This document shows, one piece after another, positions 35,510 to 46,072 of a DNA stretch of 64,000 nucleotides (positions within the stretch are counted from its first letter, which is position 1; every line of letters begins with the position of its first letter). Origin of the DNA: Paludibacter sp. (GTDB lineage Bacteria > Bacteroidota > Bacteroidia > Bacteroidales > Paludibacteraceae); assembly GCA_031292575.1 (NCBI GenBank), contig JARLGX010000005.1:124001-188000 (forward strand). The letters run 5' to 3'. The translations under genes and the position numbers were made by a program. The notes beneath the pieces are model-generated. The model searched no databases, was not told the origin of the DNA, and worked only from the letters and a program-made list of their open reading frames with translations.

Positions 35510-37963
35510 ATGAAATATAAAATCAAGAAAACACACCTTTTAATTTTGCTGATAGTTTATTGCTTCCAATCATTATCAGCTCAAAAAAACGAGTATAAAC
35601 TCTGGTACAATAAACCCGCACAAGTCTGGACTGAAGCTTTACCGTTGGGTAATGGAAGGTTGGGAGCAATGGTTTTTGGAAACCCTGCCGCGGAACAAAT
35701 CCAACTGAATGAAGCAACTATCTGGGCGGGGAAACCAAACAACAATGCCAATCCCGATGCATTGGAGAATATTCCAAAGGTTCGTCAGCTTGTTTTTGCA
35801 GGAAAATATTTAGAAGCCCAAACACTTGCCACCGAAAAAGTTATGTCGCAAACCAATTCGGGAATGCCTTACCAGCCTTTCGGGGATTTACGCATCTCTT
35901 TCCCCGGACATACAAGATACACGGATTATTACCGCGACTTAAACCTCGATTCGGCAAGAGCCACGGTTCGGTACAAAGTGGATGGGGTTACGTATAATCG
36001 CGAGATTTTCACCTCATTTACCGACCAGGTTGTAATTATCAGACTCACTGCTTCGAAAAAAAATAAAATCACGTTTAATGCCGTTCTCACTTCACCCCAT
36101 CAGGACGTGATGATAGCTTCGGATGGAAATTGTGTAACCCTCGACGGTGTTTCGTCGTGGCACGAAGGATTGAAAGGGAAAGTGAAATTCGATGGAAGAC
36201 TGACGGCAAAAACCGAAGGAGGAACGTTTACCTGCAAAGATGGCGTACTATCCGTTGAAAATGCCAACGAAGCAACTCTGTATGTTTCCATCGCCACCAA
36301 TTTCAATAACTACAAGGATATAGATGGAAATGAAAAAGAACGGGCCAAAAATTATCTCGACAAGGCACTGACACACACCTATCGGGAAGCAAAAATTGCG
36401 CACACAGCATTTTTCAGGAAATACATGGATCGCGTTTCGTTGAATCTGGGCAAAAATACGTCGAAAGAAACAACGGACATGCGTGTGCAGAACTTTGCCA
36501 AAACAAACGATGCCAATTTGGTAGCAACTTATTTCAATTTTGGGCGGTACCTGCTGATTTGCTCTTCACAACCGGGCGGACAGGCGGCTAACCTGCAAGG
36601 TATCTGGAACGATAAACTTTTGCCTGCCTGGGATAGTAAATACACTACCAACATTAATGTGGAAATGAATTACTGGCCTGCTGAAGTCACCAATTTGAGC
36701 GAAATGTATCAGCCGTTACTGCAACTCACCAAAGAGGTGAGCGAAACAGGCAAAGATGCAGCCAAGATCATGTATGGAGTTGACGGTTGGGTGCTGCATC
36801 ACAACACGGACATCTGGCGTATAACCGGAGCCGTTGACAAAGCGCCATCGGGCATGTGGCCCAGCGGCGGAGCCTGGCTTTGCCGCATGATGTGGGAACA
36901 TTACCTCTACACCGGCGATAGAGAATTCCTTAAGTCAGTTTATCCGATTATGAAAGGATCGGCCCAATTTTTCGATAACATCATGGTAAAAGAGCCTGTT
37001 CATAACTGGTTGGTGGTTTGCCCGAGCAACTCGCCCGAAAACACACATGCCGGAAGCGACAACAAATCCACCACAGCGGGTGGTGTAACCATGGACAATG
37101 AACTGATTTCGAGTCTTTGGGGCATAATTATAAAGAGTTCAAAAATTCTGAATACCGATGCAGACTTCGCCGCTCATTTACAGGACAGAATGAAAGAAAT
37201 GGCGCCATTTCAGATTGGTCGATGGGGTCAATTGCAGGAATGGATGTTCGATTGGGACAATCCCGACGATACACACCGCCACGTTTCACACCTTTGGGGC
37301 TTGTTCCCCGGTAACCAGATTTCGCCATACCGCACACCCGAATTGCTCGATGCTGCAAAAACTTCACTCATTCATCGTGGCGACGAATCCACCGGTTGGA
37401 GCATGGGTTGGAAAGTTTGCCTTTGGGCGCGCCTACTCGATGGCGACCATGCCTACAAACTCATTACCGACCAACTTTCCATTGTGCGCAACGAACCAAA
37501 ACACGGCGGAACATATCCAAACCTGTTTGATGCGCATCCGCCTTTTCAAATCGACGGAAACTTTGGTTGCACAGCCGGAATTGCCGAAATGTTGATGCAA
37601 AGCTACGATGGGTTCATTTACCTGCTGCCTGCTTTGCCTACCGTTTGGAGAAACGGTGAGATAAAAGGATTAGTGGCTCGCGGTGGGTTTGTGTTGGATT
37701 TAAAATGGAAAAACGGCAAGATAGAAACTGTAAAGATATTCTCAAGGATTGGTGGAAATTGCCGGTTGCGTTCACTGACTCCTTTAACCGGAGCAGGACT
37801 GACCGAAGCAACAGGTCAAAACTCAAATCCATTATACGGTGTGCCACCTATTCCAAAACCATTGATTAATGAAAATGCCAAACTTAATCCAGTGAATTTG
37901 AAAAAAACATATCTTTACGATTTGAAAACAGCAAAAGGAGAAACTTATATAATAAACCCCTAG
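35510..37963 (+). CDS. GH95 alpha-L-fucosidase / alpha-L-galactosidase
   Basis: An 817-residue secreted enzyme (signal peptide ending near QSLSAQ). GH95 hallmarks: [22 protein letters not shown] near residue 30, [33 protein letters not shown] near 380 in the barrel, and [18 protein letters not shown] near 690. GH95 inverts alpha-1,2-L-fucosides or alpha-L-galactosides; the RG-II locus of B. thetaiotaomicron uses a GH95 to remove terminal L-galactose from side chain A. The stop codon TAG and the last two residues (Asn-Pro) are supplied by a genomic repeat element (37954-37977). Predicted periplasmic. Confidence 0.92.
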   Translation: MKYKIKKTHLLILLIVYCFQSLSAQKNEYKLWYNKPAQVWTEALPLGNGRLGAMVFGNPAAEQIQLNEATIWAGKPNNNANPDALENIPKVRQLVFAGKYLEAQTLATEKVMSQTNSGMPYQPFGDLRISFPGHTRYTDYYRDLNLDSARATVRYKVDGVTYNREIFTSFTDQVVIIRLTASKKNKITFNAVLTSPHQDVMIASDGNCVTLDGVSSWHEGLKGKVKFDGRLTAKTEGGTFTCKDGVLSVENANEATLYVSIATNFNNYKDIDGNEKERAKNYLDKALTHTYREAKIAHTAFFRKYMDRVSLNLGKNTSKETTDMRVQNFAKTNDANLVATYFNFGRYLLICSSQPGGQAANLQGIWNDKLLPAWDSKYTTNINVEMNYWPAEVTNLSEMYQPLLQLTKEVSETGKDAAKIMYGVDGWVLHHNTDIWRITGAVDKAPSGMWPSGGAWLCRMMWEHYLYTGDREFLKSVYPIMKGSAQFFDNIMVKEPVHNWLVVCPSNSPENTHAGSDNKSTTAGGVTMDNELISSLWGIIIKSSKILNTDADFAAHLQDRMKEMAPFQIGRWGQLQEWMFDWDNPDDTHRHVSHLWGLFPGNQISPYRTPELLDAAKTSLIHRGDESTGWSMGWKVCLWARLLDGDHAYKLITDQLSIVRNEPKHGGTYPNLFDAHPPFQIDGNFGCTAGIAEMLMQSYDGFIYLLPALPTVWRNGEIKGLVARGGFVLDLKWKNGKIETVKIFSRIGGNCRLRSLTPLTGAGLTEATGQNSNPLYGVPPIPKPLINENAKLNPVNLKKTYLYDLKTAKGETYIINP

Positions 37964-38077
37964 CCCCTAAAGGTGGACTAAATTGCTATAACTTGCTACA
38001 AAATATATTCAATGAATACAAAGACATCTTTCAAACACAAAACTAACTCAAAAGCCCACTTCAGGGGGTTGGGGGTT
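37954..38077. repeat. Inverted repeat pair spanning the GH95 stop and GH140 signal peptide
   Basis: The left arm (37954-37977, ACCCCTAGCCCCTAAAGG core) includes the GH95 stop codon. The right arm (38054-38077, TTCAGGGGGTTGGGGGTTC core) is inside the GH140 signal-peptide coding region. It belongs to the same family as 6973-7077 and 11540-11666, more diverged. Confidence 0.75.
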
Positions 38078-39472
38078 CTTCTTTTCCTCATTACTTTTTC
38101 TCAATTATTTGCCGAAAAACTCCCCTGGGCAAATGGCAAATTGATGGTAAGCGAAAATCATCGCTACCTGCAATTCGAAAACGGGACTCCATTCTTTTGG
38201 CTCGGAGACACAGGTTGGTTACTGCCCGAACGGCTCGACCGCTCTGAAGCTGAATTTTACCTGGATCAATGCAGCAAAAAAGGGTTCAATGTTGTGCAGG
38301 TACAAACAATGAATGGTGCACCATCGTATAATTACTACGGACAATCATCATTGCCCGATGGGTTCGATTTCAAAAATATCAACCAAAAAGGAGTTTACGG
38401 ATATTGGGATCACATGGATTACATCATCAAAACGGCTGAAAAGAAAGGTATTTTCATCGGCATGACCTGCGTGTGGGGCGGTGAAGTAAGCAGTGGCAGA
38501 GTGACATTGAAAGATGCTCAGGCTTATGGAAAATTCCTTGGTGAACGGTATAAAAATTCACCAAACATTATCTGGTTTATTGGTGGCGATATTCGGGGCG
38601 ACGTAAAACCCGAAGTTTGGGAAGCATTTGCAACAAGCATAAAGTCTGTTGACAAAAATCATTTGATGACCTTTCATCCCCGTGGAAGAACATGTTCGGC
38701 AACATGGTTCAACAATGCTAAATGGCTTGATTTCAATATGTTCCAAAGCGGACATCGCCGCTATGGGCAGCGCAACGGTGATGGTGATTATACCATTGCC
38801 GAAAACACCGAAGAAGATAACTGGCGTTATGCAGAGAAAAGCCTAGCAATGACTCCGCTAAAACCGGTTATCGATGGAGAACCTTCATACGAGGACATTC
38901 CACAGGGATTGCACGATTTTAATGAAACCCGATGGAATGCAAATGATGTTCGTCGGTATGCCTATTGGTCGGTTTTTGCAGGTTCGTTTGGGCATACTTA
39001 CGGTCATAATTCTATCATGCAGTTTATGAAACCGGGCGTTTCAGGGTCATTTGGAGCCAAACGTTACTGGTACGATTGCCTTGAAGATCCGGGTTACAAC
39101 CAAATGAAATACCTGAAAGAATTAATGTTGGCATTCCCATTTTTTGAACGCGTGCCCGACCAAAGCATTATTGCAGGACAAAATGGTGAACGTTACGACC
39201 GTGCTATTGCCACCCGCGGAAATGATTATCTGCTGGTATATAATTATTCGGGACGACCAATGAAAATCGATTTATCCAAAATAAGTGGTGCAAAGAAAAA
39301 CTGCTGGTGGTTTAATCCTAAAAATGGAGGATTGCAGTTTATTGGCGAATTTGATGGAAATAAAATTGCAGATTTTCAAATAGATGCTGCTTATGAGTCG
39401 GGCAACGACCGGGTGCTAATTGCTGTGGATAGTACGAAAGATTATATCAAAAAAGCTCAGAATCAACTATAA
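38012..39472 (+). CDS. GH140 apiosidase-like protein (DUF4038)
   Basis: A 486-residue secreted TIM-barrel enzyme. After the signal peptide (to about 34) comes LMVSENHRYLQFENGTPFFW then LGDTGWLLPERL, the classic DUF4038 opening, and a C-terminal DUF4038-associated beta domain begins near residue 395. Candidate catalytic acids are Asp in FIGGDIRGD near 190 and Glu in IDGEPSYEDIP near 290. GH140 was founded on BT1012, which cleaves the bond between D-apiose and the galacturonan backbone of RG-II, releasing side chains A and B. Its presence next to a candidate apiose pathway is mutually supporting. The signal peptide is partly encoded by a repeat arm. Confidence 0.87.
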   Translation: MNTKTSFKHKTNSKAHFRGLGVLLFLITFSQLFAEKLPWANGKLMVSENHRYLQFENGTPFFWLGDTGWLLPERLDRSEAEFYLDQCSKKGFNVVQVQTMNGAPSYNYYGQSSLPDGFDFKNINQKGVYGYWDHMDYIIKTAEKKGIFIGMTCVWGGEVSSGRVTLKDAQAYGKFLGERYKNSPNIIWFIGGDIRGDVKPEVWEAFATSIKSVDKNHLMTFHPRGRTCSATWFNNAKWLDFNMFQSGHRRYGQRNGDGDYTIAENTEEDNWRYAEKSLAMTPLKPVIDGEPSYEDIPQGLHDFNETRWNANDVRRYAYWSVFAGSFGHTYGHNSIMQFMKPGVSGSFGAKRYWYDCLEDPGYNQMKYLKELMLAFPFFERVPDQSIIAGQNGERYDRAIATRGNDYLLVYNYSGRPMKIDLSKISGAKKNCWWFNPKNGGLQFIGEFDGNKIADFQIDAAYESGNDRVLIAVDSTKDYIKKAQNQL

Positions 39473-39577
39473 ACCAATAAAACTTTCTAAACACAAAGTC
39501 TCGAGGACACCAAGGATTGAAATTTCCTTTATTATCTGCCAGACTTTGAGTTTCGACGTTCAAAACAAATCAAAGTC

Positions 39578-42500
39578 ATGAAATCAAAGCATTTACTTCT
39601 TATATTTTACCTGCTACAGTTGACTCTTTTTGCCAATGCAACCATTACAGTGACTGCATTGAAAACCGAAGGCATAACAAACCCACAAGGAATTGATGCC
39701 ACACAACCTCGTTTAAGCTGGAAAACGGAAGCAACATCCGAGCAAAATGTCATGCAAAATGCCTATCAGATTATCGTGGCTTCGTCCTCCTTAAAGTTGG
39801 GAAAAAACGAGGGAGATGTTTGGAATAGCGGGAAAGTTTCATCCGATGCCCAGCTATGGATTCCTTTTACCGGAAAAGCCTTGCACACAAACGCAGCTTA
39901 TTTTTGGAAAGTAAAAGTGTGGACAAACAAAGGTGAAAGTGGCTGGAGTACAATAGGCACCTGGAGTATGGGGTTGTTGAACGAAAACGACTGGAAAGCA
40001 CAATGGATTGGACTCGACAAGGCCATGCCCTGGGACAGTGAAACCACTTGGAGCCGACTTTCGGCACGTTACCTTCGAAAAGAATTTAAAGCAACAAAAT
40101 CGATAAAACGTGCCACTGTGCATATTTCCGGTTTGGGACTTTATGAATTATATATAAACGGGAAACAAATAGGAGATCAGGTATTGGCACCCTCTCCCAC
40201 CGATTACAGAAAAACTGTGTTTTATAATACTTACGATGTCACATCCTTAATTCAACAAGGGAATAATGTGGTAGGCGTTACATTGGGAAATGGACGTTTT
40301 TACACCATGCGTCAACATTATAAACCCTACAAAATAAATACATTCGGTTATCCCAAATTGCGATTCAACCTGACAATCGATTATACTGATGGCTCTTCTG
40401 AAACCGTTGGAAGCAATACATCATGGAAACTTAATCCGGATGGGCCAATACGCAGCAACAACGAATACGATGGTGAAAAATACGATGCCCGTAAAGAGTT
40501 AAAAAATTGGAATCAAACTGGTTACGACGATTCGAAATGGATGGAAGCAGAACGGGTTGGAATGCCTGACGGCACACTTCGCTCACAACCTATGGCAGGA
40601 ATGAAAATTGTAGATAGAATCACTCCGGTTTCAATCACACCGCTTGGAAGCAAATTCATTCTTGATTTGGGTCAGAATATGGCGGGATGGTTGAGGATTC
40701 ACGTGCGGGGGAATGCAGGCGATTCGGTAAAACTGCGCTTTGCAGAAACCCTGCAAAAAGACGGGGAACTTTACGTGGAAAACCTTCGCGATGCCCGTGC
40801 CACCGATCTTTACATTATGAAAGGCGATGCAAATGGTGAAGATTGGGCTCCCCTGTTTGTGTACCACGGTTTCAGGTATGTTGAAATCAGTGGATTGAAT
40901 TACACACCCGATAAAACTGATTTTACAGGAGAAGTAGTGAGCGACGAAATGGAAAATCTGGGAACACTGGTGACTTCGGATGATGTACTGAACCAAATTC
41001 TGAAAAATGCCTGGTGGGGAATTCGAAGCGATTACAAGGGAATGCCCGTTGATTGTCCGCAACGCAACGAACGCCAGCCCTGGCTTGGTGATCGCTCAAT
41101 GGGTTGTTGGGGTGAAAGTTATTTGTTCGACAACGATGCCATGTATGCTAAATGGGGCGAAGATATAACCGATTCGCAACGAAAAGATGGTTGCATCCCT
41201 GATGTTGCACCTGCTTTCTGGAATTATTACAGCGACAATGTAACCTGGCCTTCGACTCTGCCAATGCTCTGCGACATGACTTACACTCAGTTCGGAAATA
41301 CAAAACCATTGATTGAAAATTATACAACTATGAAAAAATGGATGGAACATATACGCAATAGTTATATGACCACCAAGTACATTGTTACACGTGATGAATA
41401 TGGCGATTGGTGTGTACCTCCCGAAAATTTAAAGTTGATCCACAGTCGCGACCCGAAACGGCAAACAGATGGAGCTTTGATTTCAACGGCTTACTATTAT
41501 AAAATGCTTCAACTGATGATCCGTTTCGCCGATGTTCAGGGTTTGAAAGATGATTCAAAAACGTACGCCGCTTTGGCCGGAAAAGTAAAAGATGGATTCA
41601 ACCAGACATTCTTCCGTACTGATTCATTGTTTTATGGGAATAATACAGCCACTGCAAATTTACTTCCGCTAGCTTTTGGAATGATTCCAAAGCAATTTGA
41701 AGATACTATTTGCAAACAAATCATTAAAACAGTGGTGGCAAATAACACACCTCAGATTACTACCGGAATGATCGGGATACAATGGTTATTGCGCGAACTT
41801 AGTAAAATGGGACGCTCGGATGTGGCTTATGCCATTGCCGCGAACACTAAATATCCTTCGTGGGGATATATGGTAGACAATGGTGCCACCACTATTTGGG
41901 AACTTTGGAACGGCAACACTGCCAGTCCGAAAATGAATTCAGGTAATCACGTCATGTTGCTTGGCGATTTGCTTCCATGGTGCTATGAAAACCTGGGCGG
42001 GATCAAATCGGACTACACCAAAACCGCTTTCAAGCATATTATTCTGAAACCAAATTTTGACATTCCCGATCTTGAACACATTGATGCATCATATATCACC
42101 CCTTATGGCAAGGTAGTGAGTAAATGGAAAAAAACATTGATGCATCTCGATTGGAAAGTTTCAATTCCGGTCAATACAACTGCCGAAGTTCATCTGCCAA
42201 ACGGAAAAACAGAACAAATTGGGTCAGGCTCTCATTCTTACAGTGTGGATATTCCTCAGAAAAAAGGGATTGTTGTAAACCAGTTTTTGTACGAAAAAGC
42301 CTCGTTTCCACAATGTCATGCTTCAACTATAGCCGAAACAAACAATGGTGATTTGGTGGCAGCATTTTTTGGTGGAGCACGCGAAGGCGCACCCGATGTT
42401 TGCATCTGGGTTTGCAGGAAAGAAAAAGGCTCGGATAAATGGACTGCTCCTGAAAAAGCTGCAGATGGCGTGATATCCGCCACCGAACGAAAAGCTTGCT

Positions 42501-43306
42501 GGAATCCTGTTTTGTATCAAATGCCGGAAGGAAAACTATATTTGTTTTATAAAGTGGGGAAAAAAGTTGCCGACTGGACAGGCTACCTGAAAACCAGCGA
42601 CGATGGAGGTAAAACCTGGAGCAAAGCTCTTCAACTGCCCGATGGTTACCTCGGTCCGGTTAAAAACAAACCGGTGGAGGTATCTGGCAAAATTATATCT
42701 CCATCCAGTACCGAAACCGGAGGTTGGAAGGTTCATTTTGAAATTGCTGAAGATGGAGGGAAAAAGATTCATTATGTTGGTCCGATAAAGGCTTCCGAGG
42801 CTGTTCTTAGCCAGGATCAAGTTAAATCGGCTAATGCTTCGGATGATCAGGAAGGCGGCGACAATTCAAAACAAAACACTATTCAGGCCATTCAGCCAAG
42901 CATATTAAAATACAAAGACGGTCGTCTGCAGATTCTTTGCCGAACACGAAACGGACGACTTGCCACCTCGTGGAGTTCAGATAAAGGAGAAACCTGGACT
43001 CCGCTTGTGTTGACTAACCTGCCAAACAACAACTCTGGAACTGATGCTGTCACGCTTCAGGATGGCCGACAGTTATTGGTTTACAATGCTGTTGCCACAA
43101 AACCCGGTGAAAAGAAAGGACCACGGACCCCGTTAAATATTGCAGTTTCAAACGATGGAATAAACTGGAAAATGGTACTGACGCTCGAAGATTCACCCAT
43201 CTCTCAGTACTCCTACCCAAGCATCATTCAGGGAAAAGATGGACGAATTCATGTGGTTTATACCTGGCGACGGGAGAAGATAAAATATATGGAGATAAAA
43301 TTATAG
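39578..43306 (+). CDS. GH78 rhamnosidase fused to a sialidase-like BNR propeller
   Basis: A 1242-residue secreted two-domain protein (signal peptide MKSKHLLLIFYLLQLTLFANA). Residues ~22-890 are a full GH78 with N-terminal fibronectin-like and lectin-like sandwiches and catalytic motif DCPQRNERQPWLGD near 490. Residues ~893-1242 are a BNR/Asp-box propeller with SDDGGKTW near 1007, SSDKGETW near 1135, and SFPQCHASTIAETNNGDLVA at its start. The canonical sialidase FRIP motif is absent (FPQCHA instead), so it belongs to the uncharacterised sialidase-family group. Coupling a rhamnosidase to a sialidase fold would suit a rhamnosyl-ketodeoxy-sugar such as RG-II chain C (Rha-Kdo); this is inference. 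There is no frameshift between domains. Confidence 0.88.
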   Translation: MKSKHLLLIFYLLQLTLFANATITVTALKTEGITNPQGIDATQPRLSWKTEATSEQNVMQNAYQIIVASSSLKLGKNEGDVWNSGKVSSDAQLWIPFTGKALHTNAAYFWKVKVWTNKGESGWSTIGTWSMGLLNENDWKAQWIGLDKAMPWDSETTWSRLSARYLRKEFKATKSIKRATVHISGLGLYELYINGKQIGDQVLAPSPTDYRKTVFYNTYDVTSLIQQGNNVVGVTLGNGRFYTMRQHYKPYKINTFGYPKLRFNLTIDYTDGSSETVGSNTSWKLNPDGPIRSNNEYDGEKYDARKELKNWNQTGYDDSKWMEAERVGMPDGTLRSQPMAGMKIVDRITPVSITPLGSKFILDLGQNMAGWLRIHVRGNAGDSVKLRFAETLQKDGELYVENLRDARATDLYIMKGDANGEDWAPLFVYHGFRYVEISGLNYTPDKTDFTGEVVSDEMENLGTLVTSDDVLNQILKNAWWGIRSDYKGMPVDCPQRNERQPWLGDRSMGCWGESYLFDNDAMYAKWGEDITDSQRKDGCIPDVAPAFWNYYSDNVTWPSTLPMLCDMTYTQFGNTKPLIENYTTMKKWMEHIRNSYMTTKYIVTRDEYGDWCVPPENLKLIHSRDPKRQTDGALISTAYYYKMLQLMIRFADVQGLKDDSKTYAALAGKVKDGFNQTFFRTDSLFYGNNTATANLLPLAFGMIPKQFEDTICKQIIKTVVANNTPQITTGMIGIQWLLRELSKMGRSDVAYAIAANTKYPSWGYMVDNGATTIWELWNGNTASPKMNSGNHVMLLGDLLPWCYENLGGIKSDYTKTAFKHIILKPNFDIPDLEHIDASYITPYGKVVSKWKKTLMHLDWKVSIPVNTTAEVHLPNGKTEQIGSGSHSYSVDIPQKKGIVVNQFLYEKASFPQCHASTIAETNNGDLVAAFFGGAREGAPDVCIWVCRKEKGSDKWTAPEKAADGVISATERKACWNPVLYQMPEGKLYLFYKVGKKVADWTGYLKTSDDGGKTWSKALQLPDGYLGPVKNKPVEVSGKIISPSSTETGGWKVHFEIAEDGGKKIHYVGPIKASEAVLSQDQVKSANASDDQEGGDNSKQNTIQAIQPSILKYKDGRLQILCRTRNGRLATSWSSDKGETWTPLVLTNLPNNNSGTDAVTLQDGRQLLVYNAVATKPGEKKGPRTPLNIAVSNDGINWKMVLTLEDSPISQYSYPSIIQGKDGRIHVVYTWRREKIKYMEIKL

Positions 43307-43495
43307 TTAAGTTGAATTGTTTTTTAGATATTACACATTAATTATTGATTTTTATTGATTAAAGTACATGACAAACATTTAGTTGTTACGTCTTTTTCTT
43401 TATATGCTGTATTTGTATAAATTCATACCATACAAAACACATTTGTAGCTTATTAATTCAATAATTCACTATTAAACAATTAAATATCAAAATTT

Positions 43496-45697
43496 ATGAA
43501 AAAATTAATTACTTCCTTTATGGTTTTGTTCTTCCTCATAGGAACGGGAACAAAAAGTTACGGGCAAGCTGCCGGTGACTATGTATTTACGCAAGCAACT
43601 GATAACACATGGGCAACGGTGAGTAACTGGAGTACCTCTGACGGCGCTGGAAATTTAACCGTTGCAACAAGAACTCCTACTGCTACGGATAATGTATTTA
43701 TTCCTGCTACATCAACGATGAGTACTGTTATTGCTAAAGCCTCCGGGACTGCAACTATAAACGCAGGATCTTCAACAGTAACTTTAACTGCTGCCAATGC
43801 CTCAATAACGGTAGGTATGGCTGTAAAAATTACACAGTCAATGGTATCAGGTATAGCCGTAAGTACAATTATCGGACTAACTCCAGGGACATATGTTACG
43901 GCAGTAAACGGAACAACTGTAACTCTTTCTCAACCAGTTTTAACAACAGGCTCGACAGTTTCATTGGATTTTTATCCTGCATGTAAAAATCTAACAGTAA
44001 ACGGAACCTTCACCGTATCTTCTCAATTTGTGGCTTTTGGAGATATTACTGTAAATACAGGAGGTACTCTTACACAAGGTTCTGATTTATATTGTGCAAA
44101 TATTAACAACTTCGGGACATTTAATTCTACAACTAGCTATCGAAGCGCTAAAAGCCTATATTTTGGATTTAATGGGGCTATACCTGGGCTCGGCGATTAT
44201 ACTATTATAAACGATGGCACTTTTGGAGATTCAAAAATTGATATGCCTGCAGTAAATAGTAGTGGTATAAAATTGTTATATAGCAATAGGGCTAATAGTA
44301 TAACAATCAAAACTTCAACTCCATCAGTATCTAGCTACGCATTTAATATAGCTCAGATTTTACCACATTCCAGTACCAAAACCACAGCTAACACCAATTT
44401 GGAAATAAAAGAAAATATGTCTTTGTTAATCCATAACGCCATGGGATTATCAATCCAAAATAACGACACATGCCCAGGTACTACCCGTACATGTACTATT
44501 GATCCGGGAGTAACGGTGTATGTTGGATATAACTTTCACGCTAACCGAGGTATAACTACGAACGATCAGGGTAATTTTATTTATAATGTTTATGGAACAC
44601 TAGATTTGGGGACTTATGGTTCTGCAAGCAACAATACAACTGCTTCTGCTGCAAACACCTCTGATTTTGATTTATGTATGACCACAGCTATCGGAAATAC
44701 AGGTTCGATGACATTTAATTTGGGTGATGGAACACAGGCTAATGCCGGTACATTAGTTTTGGGTAGTAATGTGAAGTTGATTAAACAGAGAACTCAAACT
44801 ATGGCTATTAATTTCAATGATTATTCTACCGTAAAGGTAACAGGAAACTATGGTTGGATTATGAACTATCAATTATTAAACAGTAATAATCCGGCTTTGT
44901 ATTTATTTCCAAAGAACTATTATAATTTAACTTTTAATGGCGCTAAATCTATACTTCCAGTAGCTCCTGTTGTAAGAGGTACAAAAACATATACTAGTGG
45001 TGCATATGGTACTTCTAATTGGACAGCAGCTGTTGCAGGGACAACAACTACTGCTAATTCTCTCTATAATTCATCTACCACTTCAGTATTACCACAGGGG
45101 TCAATTATGTATACAGGAACTAACTATTATTATGTACCTGTAGTTCGTACTACAAGCTCGTATTCAAATGCGACAAACCCAATTACTTTAGCCGGTGACA
45201 CCATTCTGAACTATATACAGCCGGCACAATTGGTTACTGGAAGTTCATTGTCTTCAATTGTTACTTCATTAACTGGTACTAGTTTACAACTTGTAACGGC
45301 TCCAACTCCACAAAATCCTGTAACTAATGCATTTGTTCAGTTTTATGCAATACAGGGAACCAGTGCTCCAACCGGTACAAGTACAAATACATTTAGTCCT
45401 GTATTCGATGGTACTCAGGGGCTTATTTACTTGGGAGGATCTGAATTTGCTAATGCAGTTATTCTCACTGCTATAAATTCTCCTAATGCTAATAATAGTG
45501 CGTTAGTTTACTCAGTTGAAAAGAATAAACTTGTAATCTCCAATGCCACTGCAGGCGATATAGCTACAGTTTATGCTATAAGCGGTATTAAAGTTGCTTC
45601 AGCTACACTAACCGGTGATAAAACTACATTAGACATTCCTACAGGGATTTATCTGGTTAAGATTAATACATCTGTATCCAAAGTAGTTGTAAGATAA
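43496..45697 (+). CDS. Large T9SS-sorted surface protein, function unknown (paralogue 2)
   Basis: A 733-residue protein with signal peptide MKKLITSFMVLFFLIGTGTKSYGQ. It has Thr/Asn-rich beta-structure with GDITVNTGGTLTQGSDLY-like coils and a C-terminal T9SS type A sorting domain (NKLVISNATAGDIATVYAIS then GIYLVKINTSVSKVVVR). Alignable blocks with the gene at 13892-15874 include TCTIDPGVTVYVG, IYNVYGTLDLGTYG and LGDGTQANAGTLVLG. No catalytic motif is seen. Copies sit at the outer ends of the 16-43 kb enzyme block, pointing outward from it. A polysaccharide-binding or adhesive role at the surface is a guess. Confidence 0.8.
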   Translation: MKKLITSFMVLFFLIGTGTKSYGQAAGDYVFTQATDNTWATVSNWSTSDGAGNLTVATRTPTATDNVFIPATSTMSTVIAKASGTATINAGSSTVTLTAANASITVGMAVKITQSMVSGIAVSTIIGLTPGTYVTAVNGTTVTLSQPVLTTGSTVSLDFYPACKNLTVNGTFTVSSQFVAFGDITVNTGGTLTQGSDLYCANINNFGTFNSTTSYRSAKSLYFGFNGAIPGLGDYTIINDGTFGDSKIDMPAVNSSGIKLLYSNRANSITIKTSTPSVSSYAFNIAQILPHSSTKTTANTNLEIKENMSLLIHNAMGLSIQNNDTCPGTTRTCTIDPGVTVYVGYNFHANRGITTNDQGNFIYNVYGTLDLGTYGSASNNTTASAANTSDFDLCMTTAIGNTGSMTFNLGDGTQANAGTLVLGSNVKLIKQRTQTMAINFNDYSTVKVTGNYGWIMNYQLLNSNNPALYLFPKNYYNLTFNGAKSILPVAPVVRGTKTYTSGAYGTSNWTAAVAGTTTTANSLYNSSTTSVLPQGSIMYTGTNYYYVPVVRTTSSYSNATNPITLAGDTILNYIQPAQLVTGSSLSSIVTSLTGTSLQLVTAPTPQNPVTNAFVQFYAIQGTSAPTGTSTNTFSPVFDGTQGLIYLGGSEFANAVILTAINSPNANNSALVYSVEKNKLVISNATAGDIATVYAISGIKVASATLTGDKTTLDIPTGIYLVKINTSVSKVVVR

Positions 45698-45720
45698 ATC
45701 ACAACCATTTAATTAATAGA

Positions 45721-45758
45721 AACGGGATATAACTTAATTGTTACATCCCGTTTTTTTT
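45721..45758 (+). terminator. Intrinsic terminator after the second T9SS protein gene
   Basis: AACGGGAT (45721-45728) pairs with ATCCCGTT (45745-45752), followed by TTTTTT. It closes the 35.5-45.7 kb plus-strand run. Confidence 0.88.
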
Positions 45759-46072
45759 ATATATGCGGAAACAGACTTTGAAAGTTACGGTTAGATTCCA
45801 TCTAAAACTAACCTCACTTCTTTATTTCCAGATTTTCATACTTTCAAGTATGGATTTCAAACTATAGGATTTCTCCCCTTAATATATTTATTTACCATAC
45901 AGAAACAAACAGAAATCTGAACAAAGAAAAACGTTTACGAATTAAGCAAGTAAGGATACAGGATAATTATATAACCTGAACCCAGTTACAATTCAGCACA
46001 AAAAAACTCCCGTATTGACTATAGCCAAACACGGAAGTTTTCATCATCAAACTATCAAATTATAGATATCAA
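45759..46072. other. Convergent intergenic region, no gene seen
   Basis: The region lies between converging transcription units. No ORF of credible length is seen. An imperfect hairpin at about 46004-46041 (AAAACTCCCGT against ACGGAAGTTTT) lies just past the DUF3826 stop codon on the minus strand and probably terminates that unit. Confidence 0.6.

Noticed and set aside
39578-43306. Annotating the C-terminal propeller as a true GH33 sialidase
   Set aside because: Asp boxes are present but the FRIP motif is missing, so sialidase activity is not supported by sequence.
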